Positions 44,625 through 56,660 of a stretch of 64,000 nt of DNA are shown piece after piece; the first letter of the stretch is position 1; the number at the start of each line of letters is the position of its first letter. The stretch spans positions 2,170,001-2,234,000 of the forward strand of contig OZ257131.1 of the NCBI GenBank assembly GCA_965278985.1, in the 5' to 3' direction. The stretch comes from CAISIP01 sp965278985 (GTDB lineage: Bacteria; Pseudomonadota; Gammaproteobacteria; Burkholderiales; Burkholderiaceae_C). The notes under the pieces are model-generated. The model ran no database searches. It was given only the letters and a program-made list of their open reading frames with translations, and had not been told where the DNA came from. Made by a program: the position numbers and the translations under genes.

Positions 44625-47600
44625 CGGCCATCTGCTCCAGGTGCAGGCTCATGGTTTCGAACTGGAATTGCCGCGCCAGGTCGCGCATCGCATCCACGAA
44701 GGCCGCATTGTGCGGGTGGGCCGCCGCGATGGCGTCGAGCTGGTTCAGGATGCCGCGGTAGTAGCCGAGGCTCACGACCTCGCGCAAGGCACCCAGCGCG
44801 GCGGGCTCGGGCCCCTGCCACGAAGCCAGCGCCGCCGCTGCCGGCGCACGCGACACGGTCGGGAGCGCCGACTCCTGCGAACCCTCGATCCACACCAGGC
44901 CCAGGCGGCGCTCCAGCCAGTCCAGCAGCTCGGAATGGCGCACGGGCTTGAGGATGAAGTCCTCGGCCGGGAGCCGCACATCGTGGTCCAGGCCCTTGTC
45001 GAAAGCGTTGGCCGACACCACCGCGATGTGCAGCGACTGCAGCCCCAGCGCGCGGATGCGGCGGATGGTCTCCCAGCCGTCGATGCCGGGCATGGCCAGG
45101 TCCATCAGCACCACGTCGGGCTGGTAGCCGGTGGCCAGCAGGTCCAGGCAATCGTGGCCACTGGCGGCCGTGCGCAAGACGAAGCCCAGCGGCTGCAGCA
45201 GGTGCACCAACAGCTCGCGGTCGGCCTCCTCGTTGTCCACCACCAGCACCTGCCTGCGCGGGCCCGTGTAGGCCACGCGCGGTTTGCGCGCCTGGGCCCG
45301 CATGCGTGCCACCAGCTCGCCCGAAGGCGTGCCCGGCGCCATGTGCATCTCCGGCAGGTACAGCTTGACCTGGAACACGGCGCCCTGCGCAGGCGCGCTG
45401 GACACGCTGAGTTCGCCGCCGATCAGGTCCGTCAGCATCTTGGCGATGGTCAGTCCCAGGCCGGCCCCCGGCGCCGCGGTGCCTGGCGTGTGGGCGCGTG
45501 TGAAGGGCTCGAAGATGCGCGCCTGCTCTTCGGGCGACAGGCCAGGGCCCGTGTCCTCGATGGTGATGTGGGCCATCTGGCGCGCATAACGGATGCGGAA
45601 GGTCACGCGGCCCACGGCCGTGAACTTGATGGCGTTGCCCAGCAGGTTGATGAGGATCTGGCGCACCCGCTTCTCGTCGGCGCGGACCCACTGCGGCAAC
45701 ACGCCCTCCTCCTCGTACAGGAAGTCCAGCCCCTTGGCCTGGGCCTGCAGCTCGAACATGCCCGCGATCTCCTGCACGAAGCTGGCGAACTGCAGCGGCT
45801 GCACGTCGAGCTTGAGCTTGCCGCTCTCGATGTGGGCGATGTCCAGCGTGCCCTCGATCAGCGACAGCAGGTGCTCGCCACCGCGCTTGATCACGCCCAC
45901 AGCCTGCTTGCGGTGCGCGGGGATGGACGCGTCCTCGCCCATCAGCTGTGCATAACCCAGGATGCTGTTGAGCGGCGTGCGCAGCTCATGGCTGATGGCG
46001 CTGATGTAGCGGCTCTTGGCCTGGTTGGCCTGGTCGGCCGCGGCGCGTGCCTGCTCGGCATGCAGCTTGGCCTGCTGCAGGGCTTCGTCGGTCTGGCGGT
46101 GCGAGGCGATCTCCTGCATCAACAGGCGCGTCTGGCGGTTGGACTCTTCCTGGGCCACGCGCCGGCTCTGGTGCGCCAGCACCACCCACCAGGCCACCAG
46201 GCCGCCGATCACCACCAGGGCCACATAGGCCTTGAGGAACCCGGCCCGCAATGCCAGCTCGGCCGCGGCCTGCCAGGCTGAATCGGGCTCCACATAACTG
46301 CGCAGCTCCTGGTGGTACAGCAGGCCGAAGACACTGCCCAGCAGTGGCACCACCACCAGCATGAGCAGCAGGAAGTACCCCAATCCGTTGTCCAATGTGG
46401 GCCAGAGGCGCCGCGGCAGCAGCCAGTGCAGCGTGGCGGTCCATTGCGCAGACAGGCTGGCCTGGGGCTTGCACAGGTCGTCGCAGCGCGCGTCCAGCGT
46501 GCAGCACAGGGAGCAGATGGCGCCCTGGTAGGCCGGGCAATGCGCCATGTCGGGGCCTTCGTAGTCGCGTTCGCAGATCACGCAGCGCTGCACCGTGTAG
46601 CGCACAGGGCTGGCATCGGTGCGCCCCGACGCCGGTGCGGCCACCACCTCGATGGGGAAGTGGCTGCGCCGCGCGATGTAGAACCTCCCGCGCGTCGCCC
46701 AGGCGATCAGCGGCGACGTCACCAGCGCCGTGCCCAATGCGATCAACGCCGAGAAGGCCTGCGCCATCGGCCCGAACAGCCCCAGGTGCGCCGTGATGGA
46801 CAGCAGCGACGCGAGCGCCATGGCCCCCACGCCCACCGGATTGATGTCGTAGAGGTGCGCGCGCTTGAACTCGATGCCCGGCGGCGACAGCCCCAGCGGC
46901 TTGTTGATCACCAGGTCGGCCACCACGGCCATCATCCAGGCGATGGCGATGTTGGAGTAGAGGCCCAGCACATCGCCCAGCGCCTCGAACACGTTCATCT
47001 CCATCAGCAGGAAAGCGATCAGCGTGTTGAACACCACCCACACCACACGCCCCGGGTGGCTGTGCGTGAGCCGTGAGAAGAAGTTGGACCAGGCCAGCGA
47101 CCCGGCATACGCGTTGGTGACGTTGATCTTGAGCTGCGAGATCACCACGAACAACGCCGTGGCGGCCACCGCCCAGCCGTAGTGCGGGAACACGTATTCG
47201 TAGGCCGCCAGGTACATCTGGTTGGGGTCCACGGCACGCTCCACCGGCACCGCCTGGCTGATGGCCAGCCACGCCAGCAGCATGCCGCCGATCATCTTCA
47301 GCACACCCAGCACCACCCAACCCGGCCCTCCCGCCAGCACACCGGCCCACCAGCGGACCCGATTGGCGGGCGTGCGCGCCGGCATGAAGCGCAGGTAGTC
47401 GGCCTGTTCTCCCATTTGGGTCATCAGGGCCACACCCACCGTCAAAGACGCACCAAACATGGTCATATCGAAGCCGGAACCGTGGCTTTTGGTACCAACT
47501 TGGTGAACCACGCCGGAAAACGCACCAGGATTGTTCACCAGTACATAGACGAATGGCACCACCAGCATCACCAGCCACACCGGCTGGGTCCACACCTGCA

Positions 47601-48186
47601 ACTTGCTGATGGTGGACACGCCGTGCGTGACCAGCGGGATCACGACCAGCGCGCAGACCAGGTAGCCCCAGTGCGGCGGAATGCCCAGCACCAGCTCCAG
47701 CGCATAGGCCATCACGGCGGCCTCCAGCGCGAAGAAGATGAAGGTGAAGGACGCGTAGATCAGCGAGGTGAGCGTGGAGCCGATGTAGCCGAAGCCCGCG
47801 CCGCGCGTGAGCAGGTCCATGTCCACACCATAACGCGCGGCGTAGATGCTGATGGGCAGGCCGGCCAGGAAGATGATGAGCCCGGTAGCCAGGATGGCCC
47901 ACAGCGCGTTGGTGAAACCGTATTGCACCAGCAGCGTGGCGCCCACGGCCTCCAGGATCAGGAAGGACGCCGCACCGAAGGCCGTGTTGGCCACGCGCCA
48001 TTCAGACCATTTGCGGAAGCGCTGTGGTGTGTAGCGCAGCGCATAGTCTTCCTTGGTCTCGTCCGCCACCCAGCTGTTGTAGTCGCGCCGCACCTTGATG
48101 ATGCGTTGCACGGCCGCCTCTGGCGCAACGGGCGCGGATTCCGCGCCCGCATGCGCGCCGGGTGGGAGGGCGGTCTGCGAATCCAT
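44614..48186 (-). CDS. NCS1-permease/histidine kinase/receiver fusion (1190 aa)
   Basis: Start MDSQTALPPGAHAGAESAPV at 48186. Residues 30-500 form an NCS1 nucleobase/allantoin permease-like domain with about 12 helices (TRGAGFGYIGSTLTSLIYAS, GEQADYLRFMPARTP, INVTNAYAGSLAWSNFF). Residues 535-575 hold a Cys cluster (RCVICERDYEGPDMAHCPAY, then CSLCC and CDDLC). Two more helices follow at about 603-623 and 653-670, a coiled coil, HisKA with His near 733 (SAISHELRTPLNSILGYAQL), HATPase (QILINLLGNAIKF, DTGPGLS, GAGLGLTIAK) and a receiver near 980-1100 (VVLMDLAMPGIDGWET). It probably senses a nitrogen compound, analogous in design to CbrA. Divergent from ureA. Confidence 0.9.
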   Translation of the reverse strand: MDSQTALPPGAHAGAESAPVAPEAAVQRIIKVRRDYNSWVADETKEDYALRYTPQRFRKWSEWRVANTAFGAASFLILEAVGATLLVQYGFTNALWAILATGLIIFLAGLPISIYAARYGVDMDLLTRGAGFGYIGSTLTSLIYASFTFIFFALEAAVMAYALELVLGIPPHWGYLVCALVVIPLVTHGVSTISKLQVWTQPVWLVMLVVPFVYVLVNNPGAFSGVVHQVGTKSHGSGFDMTMFGASLTVGVALMTQMGEQADYLRFMPARTPANRVRWWAGVLAGGPGWVVLGVLKMIGGMLLAWLAISQAVPVERAVDPNQMYLAAYEYVFPHYGWAVAATALFVVISQLKINVTNAYAGSLAWSNFFSRLTHSHPGRVVWVVFNTLIAFLLMEMNVFEALGDVLGLYSNIAIAWMMAVVADLVINKPLGLSPPGIEFKRAHLYDINPVGVGAMALASLLSITAHLGLFGPMAQAFSALIALGTALVTSPLIAWATRGRFYIARRSHFPIEVVAAPASGRTDASPVRYTVQRCVICERDYEGPDMAHCPAYQGAICSLCCTLDARCDDLCKPQASLSAQWTATLHWLLPRRLWPTLDNGLGYFLLLMLVVVPLLGSVFGLLYHQELRSYVEPDSAWQAAAELALRAGFLKAYVALVVIGGLVAWWVVLAHQSRRVAQEESNRQTRLLMQEIASHRQTDEALQQAKLHAEQARAAADQANQAKSRYISAISHELRTPLNSILGYAQLMGEDASIPAHRKQAVGVIKRGGEHLLSLIEGTLDIAHIESGKLKLDVQPLQFASFVQEIAGMFELQAQAKGLDFLYEEEGVLPQWVRADEKRVRQILINLLGNAIKFTAVGRVTFRIRYARQMAHITIEDTGPGLSPEEQARIFEPFTRAHTPGTAAPGAGLGLTIAKMLTDLIGGELSVSSAPAQGAVFQVKLYLPEMHMAPGTPSGELVARMRAQARKPRVAYTGPRRQVLVVDNEEADRELLVHLLQPLGFVLRTAASGHDCLDLLATGYQPDVVLMDLAMPGIDGWETIRRIRALGLQSLHIAVVSANAFDKGLDHDVRLPAEDFILKPVRHSELLDWLERRLGLVWIEGSQESALPTVSRAPAAAALASWQGPEPAALGALREVVSLGYYRGILNQLDAIAAAHPHNAAFVDAMRDLARQFQFETMSLHLEQMADAS

Positions 48187-48236
48187 GCGATGGGAGGTGC
48201 AGGTTCTGTGCCACCATCGCGCGCAGCGCCCTCGCA

Positions 48237-48252
48237 TGGCACCAATCTTGCA
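48237..48252 (+). promoter_or_regulatory. Sigma-54 promoter of the urease operon
   Basis: TGGCACCAATCTTGCA has GG and GC separated by exactly ten bases and matches the -24/-12 consensus at nearly every position. It ends 24 bases before the ureA start, with room for initiation near 48263. It predicts NtrC-type activation under nitrogen limitation. A GGTG...CACC dyad lies upstream near 48196. Confidence 0.85.
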
Positions 48253-48276
48253 GCCGAGCTCCACCGGAGAACACCC

Positions 48277-48579
<303 letters not shown>

Positions 48580-48615
48580 CGTCCATCTGTCCACCCACTC
48601 CCCTCTGAACCATCC

Positions 48616-49209
48616 ATGCGCAACGCCGCCAAGACCACCCTTTTGTTCACCGCCCTGGCCACCGTGCCAGCCCTCTCCAGTGCCCATACCGGCCTGGGCA
48701 CGCACGGCCTCATGGAAGGCCTGCAGCATCCCTTCGGGCCCGACCATCTGCTGGCCATGGTGGCGGTTGGCATCTGGTCGGTCAGCGCATTGCCCGCGCG
48801 CAAGGCCTGGCAGGGGCCGGCCACCTTCATGCTGGCGCTGGTGCTGAGTGCGGTGGCGGGCGTCAACGGCGTGACCGTGCCGTTCCTGGAGCATGCCATC
48901 GCACTGTCGGTGGTGCTGTTTGGCGCCATGCTCGTCCTGGCGGCCAAACCCATGCAGCCGGCCTTCGGCCTGGGACTGATCGCGGTGGCAGCCTCGCTGC
49001 ATGGCCTGGCGCATGGTGCCGAGACGCCCGAATCAGGCTTCGCCGCCTATGCCACCGGCTTCCTGCTGACCACCGCCGTGCTGCACCTGGGTGGCGTGGG
49101 CATCGGCCTGGCGATCCGCCGCACATGGGCCGAACGCAGCCGCATCGTCTTGAATGGCATGGGGGTTTTGCTGGGCGTGAGCGGCCTGTATCTTTTCAGC
49201 CAGCTCTGA
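48616..49209 (+). CDS. ureJ: UreJ/HupE-family protein
   Basis: 197 residues with a signal-like first helix and six further hydrophobic helices. LQHPFGPDHLLAMVAVGIWS is the HupE/UreJ signature, with His and Asp likely to bind nickel. GLAHGAETPESGFAAYATGF is also conserved. Family members are thought to bring nickel for urease or hydrogenase. Inserted between ureA and ureB, a typical betaproteobacterial arrangement. Confidence 0.9.
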   Translation: MRNAAKTTLLFTALATVPALSSAHTGLGTHGLMEGLQHPFGPDHLLAMVAVGIWSVSALPARKAWQGPATFMLALVLSAVAGVNGVTVPFLEHAIALSVVLFGAMLVLAAKPMQPAFGLGLIAVAASLHGLAHGAETPESGFAAYATGFLLTTAVLHLGGVGIGLAIRRTWAERSRIVLNGMGVLLGVSGLYLFSQL

Positions 49210-49219
49210 GCGCCGCGCC

Positions 49220-49551
49220 ATGATCCCCGGCGAACTGCTGCCGCTAGACGGCGACCTCCCCCTCAACACCGGCCGCCGCACCCTCACGGTGGTGGTGCAG
49301 AACGCGAGCGAGCGCCCCGTGCAGGTGGGCTCGCACTACCACTTTGCCGAAACCAATGCCGCACTGCAGTTCGACCGCGCCGCGGCGCGCGGCATGCGGC
49401 TGAACATCGCCTCGGGCCTGGCCGTGCGTTTCGAGCCCGGCCAGCAACGCACGGTGGAACTGGTGGAGTACGCCGGTGCCCGCGTGGTCTACGGCTTCCA
49501 GGGCGCCGTGCAAGGCGCGCTGGACACCCCCAACTCCGGAGCCAAAGTCTG

Positions 49552-49552
<1 letters not shown>
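49220..49552 (+). CDS. ureB: Urease subunit beta
   Basis: 110 residues beginning MIPGELLPLDGDLPLNTGRR. RPVQVGSHYHFAETNAALQF and GMRLNIASGLAVRFEPGQQR are invariant in this subunit. It caps the structural trimer around the UreC active site. The stop and the ureC start share one base (TGATG), so translation is coupled. Confidence 0.97.
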
Positions 49553-51270
<1,718 letters not shown>

Positions 51271-51385
51271 ACGTCCTGGGCGGGCGGCGCCTTCCACCGC
51301 GCACGCCGCAGCATCGGCCCGGATGCTACCCAGCGGCGGCGCTTGGGCAGAATGCGGGTTGCCTTCCCTCTTTGGATCCACTGCC

Positions 51386-52021
51386 ATGCTCACCGCCAAC
51401 AAACTCATGCCCCGCGGCCAGGGCCTTGCGCCCGTGCTGCTCAAGCGCGCCGCGACCATCGAACTCGACTGGGACGTGCGCCAGAAAAGCCGCTTTGACG
51501 CCACCGACTCCACCGGCCGCCAGATCGGCGTGTTCCTGCCGCGTGGCACCCTGGTGCGCGGCGGTGACGTGCTGGTGGCCGAGGACGGCTCGCTGGTACG
51601 TGTGGTCGCCGCGCTGCAACCGGTGCTGCACATCACGCACTGCACCGAACATGGCACGCCCTTCGACCTGATCCGCGCTGCCTACCACCTGGGCAACCGC
51701 CATGTGCCCATCGAGCTGACGCCCGACCACCTGAAGATCGAGCCCGACCATGTGCTGGCCGACATGCTGCGCGCCATGCACCTGATCGTGCGCGAGGACC
51801 AGCTGCCTTTCGAACCGGAGGGCGGGGCCTACGCGGCCCAAGGGCACGGACATGATCACGGACATAGCCACGGACATGGACACGAACACGCCCATGCTCC
51901 CGCGAAGGGCCATGCGCACCATGCCCATGACGACCACGCGCATGCGCACGGGGACCATGACCATGACCATGACCATGATCATGATCACGATCACGGCGGA
52001 GGCGAAGAACACCGCCACTGA
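51386..52021 (+). CDS. ureE: Urease accessory protein UreE, His-rich
   Basis: Start MLTANKLMPRGQGLAPVLLK at 51386; 211 residues. The N-terminal peptide-binding domain and the metal-binding domain (LIRAAYHLGNRHVPIELTPD, with the conserved His) are followed by a very long His/Asp tail, about 25 His in the last 70 residues (DHDHDHDHDHDHDHGGG). Delivers nickel to the apoenzyme and probably stores it. The tail is longer than average. A 115-base gap separates it from ureC. Confidence 0.95.
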   Translation: MLTANKLMPRGQGLAPVLLKRAATIELDWDVRQKSRFDATDSTGRQIGVFLPRGTLVRGGDVLVAEDGSLVRVVAALQPVLHITHCTEHGTPFDLIRAAYHLGNRHVPIELTPDHLKIEPDHVLADMLRAMHLIVREDQLPFEPEGGAYAAQGHGHDHGHSHGHGHEHAHAPAKGHAHHAHDDHAHAHGDHDHDHDHDHDHDHGGGEEHRH

Positions 52022-52026
52022 GCCCC

Positions 52027-52755
52027 ATGCTGCAACGCGTGAAGCCCTCCTCCCCCTGCGACGTCGGTGACACCGCCACTGCAGGCCTGCTGCAGCTCAT
52101 GTGGCTGGCCTCGCCCGCCCTGCCCGTGGGAGGCTTCTCGTATTCGGAAACGCTGGAGGCGGCGGTGGAGCGCGGCGATGTGAACTCCGAAGCCAGCTGC
52201 GGCCCCTGGCTCGTGCACCAGTTGCGCATCGGCCTCGCCCGCGCAGACCTGGCCGTGGTGGCGCTGACCCTGGACGCCTGGCGACACGGTGACATCGGAC
52301 GCGTGCAGCAGCTCAACGACTGGATGCTGCAGACCCGCGAGACCAGCGAGCTGCGCCTGCAGACCGAACAGATGGGCCGCTCCCTGATGGAGTGGCTGCG
52401 CAACCGCGACCCCGCCAACACCACGCTGGCAGCGCGCACGCGCAGCTGCACCTCGCCGACCTACCCGGTCGCCTTCGCCCTGGCGGCAGCAATGACCGCC
52501 GCCTCCGCGCAGGACTGCCTGCTGAGCTACAGCTTCGGCTGGGCCGAGAACATGGTGCAGGCCGCTGTCAAGTCCGTGCCCCTGGGCCAGGCCGCGGGCC
52601 AGCGCATCCTGGCGCAACTCGTCGAGGCATTGCCCGCAGCCGTGGCCCATGCGCTGTCCCTGGACGACATCCCCGCACTGCAAGCCTTCAGCCCCATGCT
52701 GGCCATCCTGTCGGCCCAACACGAAACCCAATACTCCCGCCTCTTCCGATCATGA
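52027..52755 (+). CDS. ureF: Urease accessory protein UreF
   Basis: 242 residues, all-helical. MWLASPALPVGGFSYSETLE is the UreF signature; ETSELRLQTEQMGRSLMEWL and SYSFGWAENMVQAAVKSVPL follow. UreF bridges UreD and UreG on the apoenzyme and gates the GTPase. Its stop overlaps ureG by ATGA. The first in-frame ATG at 52027 is used; SP-ALPVGGFS starts near residue 30, so a shorter protein is possible. Confidence 0.94.
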   Translation: MLQRVKPSSPCDVGDTATAGLLQLMWLASPALPVGGFSYSETLEAAVERGDVNSEASCGPWLVHQLRIGLARADLAVVALTLDAWRHGDIGRVQQLNDWMLQTRETSELRLQTEQMGRSLMEWLRNRDPANTTLAARTRSCTSPTYPVAFALAAAMTAASAQDCLLSYSFGWAENMVQAAVKSVPLGQAAGQRILAQLVEALPAAVAHALSLDDIPALQAFSPMLAILSAQHETQYSRLFRS

Positions 52756-53438
52756 ACACCGCCACCTACGCCCCCTCCTCCCTGCACCACATCGCGGGCC
52801 GCACCCGCAAGCTGCCCCCGCTGCGCGTGGGCATCGGCGGCCCCGTGGGCTCCGGCAAGACCACGCTGCTGGAAATGTTGTGCAAGGCCATGCGCGAGAA
52901 GTACGACCTGGTCGCCATCACCAACGACATCTACACCAAGGAAGATCAGCGCATCCTCACCGTCAGCGGCGCACTGCCGGCCGAGCGCATCATGGGTGTG
53001 GAGACCGGCGGCTGCCCGCACACCGCCATCCGCGAGGATGCCTCCATCAACCTGGAGGCGATCGACCGCATGCTGGAGCAGTTCCCCAATGCGGACATCG
53101 TCTTCGTCGAATCGGGCGGCGACAACCTCGCCGCCACCTTCAGCCCTGAACTCAGCGACCTCACCATCTACGTCATCGACGTGGCGGCCGGCGAGAAGAT
53201 TCCGCGCAAGGGCGGCCCTGGCATCACCAAGAGCGACCTCTTCGTGATCAACAAGACTGACCTGGCACCCTACGTGGGTGCGGACCTGGGCGTGATGGAG
53301 GCCGACACGCGGCGCATGCGCAGCAACAGCGCAGGCGTGCTCAAGCCCTTCGTGATGACCAACCTGCGCACGCAGTCGGGTCTGCAGGAAGTGGTGCGCT
53401 TCATCGAGACCAAGGGTCTGCTGCAGGCCGGCGGTTAG
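52752..53438 (+). CDS. ureG: Urease accessory GTPase UreG
   Basis: Start MNTATYAPSSLHHIAGRTRK at 52752; 228 residues. P-loop GIGGPVGSGKTTLLEMLCKA, the nickel-binding CPH in GVETGGCPHTAIREDAS, ESGGDNLAATFSPELSD and NKTDLAPYVGADL are all in place. SIMIBI-type GTPase that couples GTP hydrolysis to nickel delivery. The N-terminus is about 15 residues longer than E. coli-type UreG, which is not unusual. Last gene of the cluster. Confidence 0.97.
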   Translation: MNTATYAPSSLHHIAGRTRKLPPLRVGIGGPVGSGKTTLLEMLCKAMREKYDLVAITNDIYTKEDQRILTVSGALPAERIMGVETGGCPHTAIREDASINLEAIDRMLEQFPNADIVFVESGGDNLAATFSPELSDLTIYVIDVAAGEKIPRKGGPGITKSDLFVINKTDLAPYVGADLGVMEADTRRMRSNSAGVLKPFVMTNLRTQSGLQEVVRFIETKGLLQAGG

Positions 53439-53453
53439 AATCGCGCCTCTCCA

Positions 53454-53541
53454 GGAAGCGTGGCCGAGCGGTTGAAGGCACCGGTCTTGAAAACCGGCGA
53501 TGGGAAACCATTCGTGAGTTCGAATCTCACCGCTTCCGCCA
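53454..53541 (+). tRNA. tRNA-Ser (anticodon UGA)
   Basis: The 88-base sequence starts GGAAGCG and ends CGCTTCCGCCA; the acceptor stem is perfect and CCA is encoded. Anticodon loop CTTGAAA gives UGA. A long variable arm (GGCGATGGGAAACCATTC region) confirms class II serine tRNA. T-loop GTTCGAATC is canonical. It begins 15 bases after ureG. Confidence 0.97.
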
Positions 53542-53700
53542 ATTGGCCGTGCAGGCCACGCCCCCCGCGCTGAAACCATCCCCCGAACAGGTAGCCATCG
53601 TCGGGCGCTTTGCACAGACGCGGGCCCGTCCGACAAACCCTCCCGTCGACGCGTGCGATCATCCGGCGTCCCGCGGCGATGCCGCCGCATCCAAGCCGCC

Positions 53701-55139
53701 ATGCGTTCCCTGCGAGTCCAGCTCACCCTCTTCGGCGCCATGCTGCTGGCCCTGTGCGCCACGCTGGCCGTGGTCATGGTGGTGCTGTACCGCAGCAGCG
53801 CCGGCGCACAGGTGGATGCCGCCCGCCAGGTCGCGCAGCTGTCGTGCAGCGCCATCGCGAAGCGCTACGCCCAGTCAGTGCCCGCCGACGCGCCGCAGAC
53901 GCCGCAGCTCGACCTGTTGCAGGTCTTGCTGCAGCTGGTGCTGCGCGAGGCGCCACATGTCGAAGGCGGCATCTGGCAGGCGCAGGGCGGGCTGTTGGCG
54001 TATGCCTACCCCACCTACGAAGGCAGTGGCGTCAAGCGGGACGTGCCGCCCGCCGAGCAACCGCTGATCGTCGAACTGGCCCAGCGCGCCGCCCGCACGC
54101 AGCAGCCGCAGACCGACATCGTGTCCGGCAGCCGTGAGGCCCTGATCGTCGCATCCTGCCCGCTGGCCGCACCGGCCAAGGACCTGGCGGCCTGGACCAT
54201 GACGCGCACGCACGCAGGTGCGCTGGCTGCGCAGGACAGCCTCTACACCGGCCTCACCGTCTTGCTGGTGGTGGCGCTGGTGTCTGCGCTGTGGCTGGGC
54301 CTGATCCTGCGGCGAGGCCTGCGCCATGTGGAGGGACTCGAGGCGCAGCTCGTGCGGGCCCAGGGTGACCGGGTGCCCGAGCTCGGACGCACCGGCGTGC
54401 GGGAGCTGGACCGCATCGTCGACGGCTTCAACCACTACCGCGTCCGGTTCGAGCAGGCACGCGCGCAACTGCAGCAGGCCGCGCAGCAGCGCAGCCGCGA
54501 CCAGCGCCTCGCCGCCCTGGGGCGCATGACCGGCGGCATCGCGCACGAGATCCGCAACCCCATCGCCGCCATGCGGCTCAAGGCCGAGAACGCCCTCGCG
54601 GCCGCGCCCGAGCGACAGGGTGATGCGCTGGTGGCCATCGTCGGGCAGATCGACCGGCTCGAAGGCCTGGTGCAAAGCCTGCTGGCGCTGGTGCAGCCCG
54701 TCACGCTGGCGCCGCAGTGCGTCGACCTGCCCGGCTGGCTGGCCGAGCGGCTGGCCGCTGTGCAGCCCCAGGCCACGACAAAAGGGGTGGCGATCACGCT
54801 GCAGCACACCGCACCACCGGCGGCGCTGTTCGACCCCATCCACCTCGCACGCGCGGCCGACAACCTGCTGGAGAACGCGGTGCGCCACACGCCCGTGGGC
54901 GGTGCGGTCGTGCTCTCGGCGCAGCGCACACCGGGCGGCACGCTGCTGATCCGCGTCGACGACAACGGCCCCGGCGTGCCCGAGGCCTTGCAGCCGCAGC
55001 TGTTCGAGCCCTTCGCCACCGGCCGTGCCGACGGCACCGGCCTGGGCCTGGCGCTGGCGCGCGAGGTGGCGCTGGCGCACGGCGGCGAACTGCGCCACGT
55101 GGCGCGCACGCCGGGCGCCCGCTTCGAACTGGAGATCCC

Positions 55140-55155
<16 letters not shown>
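53701..55155 (+). CDS. Sensor histidine kinase of an NtrC-type two-component system
   Basis: Start MRSLRVQLTLFGAMLLALCA at 53701. 484 residues: first membrane helix 8-30, a periplasmic sensor loop of about 150 residues, second helix near 183-203 (LTVLLVVALVSALWLGLILR), a HAMP-like linker, HisKA with GRMTGGIAHEIRNPIAAMRL, and HATPase with ADNLLENAVRHTP, DDNGPGVPEAL and DGTGLGLALAREVALAHGG. Signal unknown. It overlaps the regulator gene by 16 bases. Confidence 0.9.
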
Positions 55156-56504
<1,349 letters not shown>

Positions 56505-56527
56505 CAACCCCGAAGCGTCCGTTCCCA

Positions 56528-56620
56528 GGACACCTGGCTGTCCGCTTAGCATCCACCGCCTGCCCACCCAAGGCCGCAAGCCGTTCTTTTGCAAGGGATC
56601 GCCACTGGCACGGAAATCGA
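56528..56620 (+). promoter_or_regulatory. Candidate enhancer dyad and sigma-54-like promoter before the permease
   Basis: GGACACCTGGCTGTCCGC (56528-56545) is a dyad resembling, in reverse, the one at 57833. About 60 bases downstream CGCAAGCCGTT, TTTGCAAGG and CTGGCACGGAAATCGA follow in that order. The last has the -24 TGGCACG, but the -12 GC is GA, so strength is uncertain. The layout is repeated upstream of the gene at 57961. Confidence 0.55.
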
Positions 56621-56660
56621 ATGATTGTCCGGTTGCATCCTCCGTCCACCCATCTGCGTC

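Noticed and set aside
51900..52012. CATGAC/CATGAT tandem repeats at the end of ureE
   Set aside because: They encode the His-Asp tail of UreE, a nickel-binding feature, not an independent repeat element.
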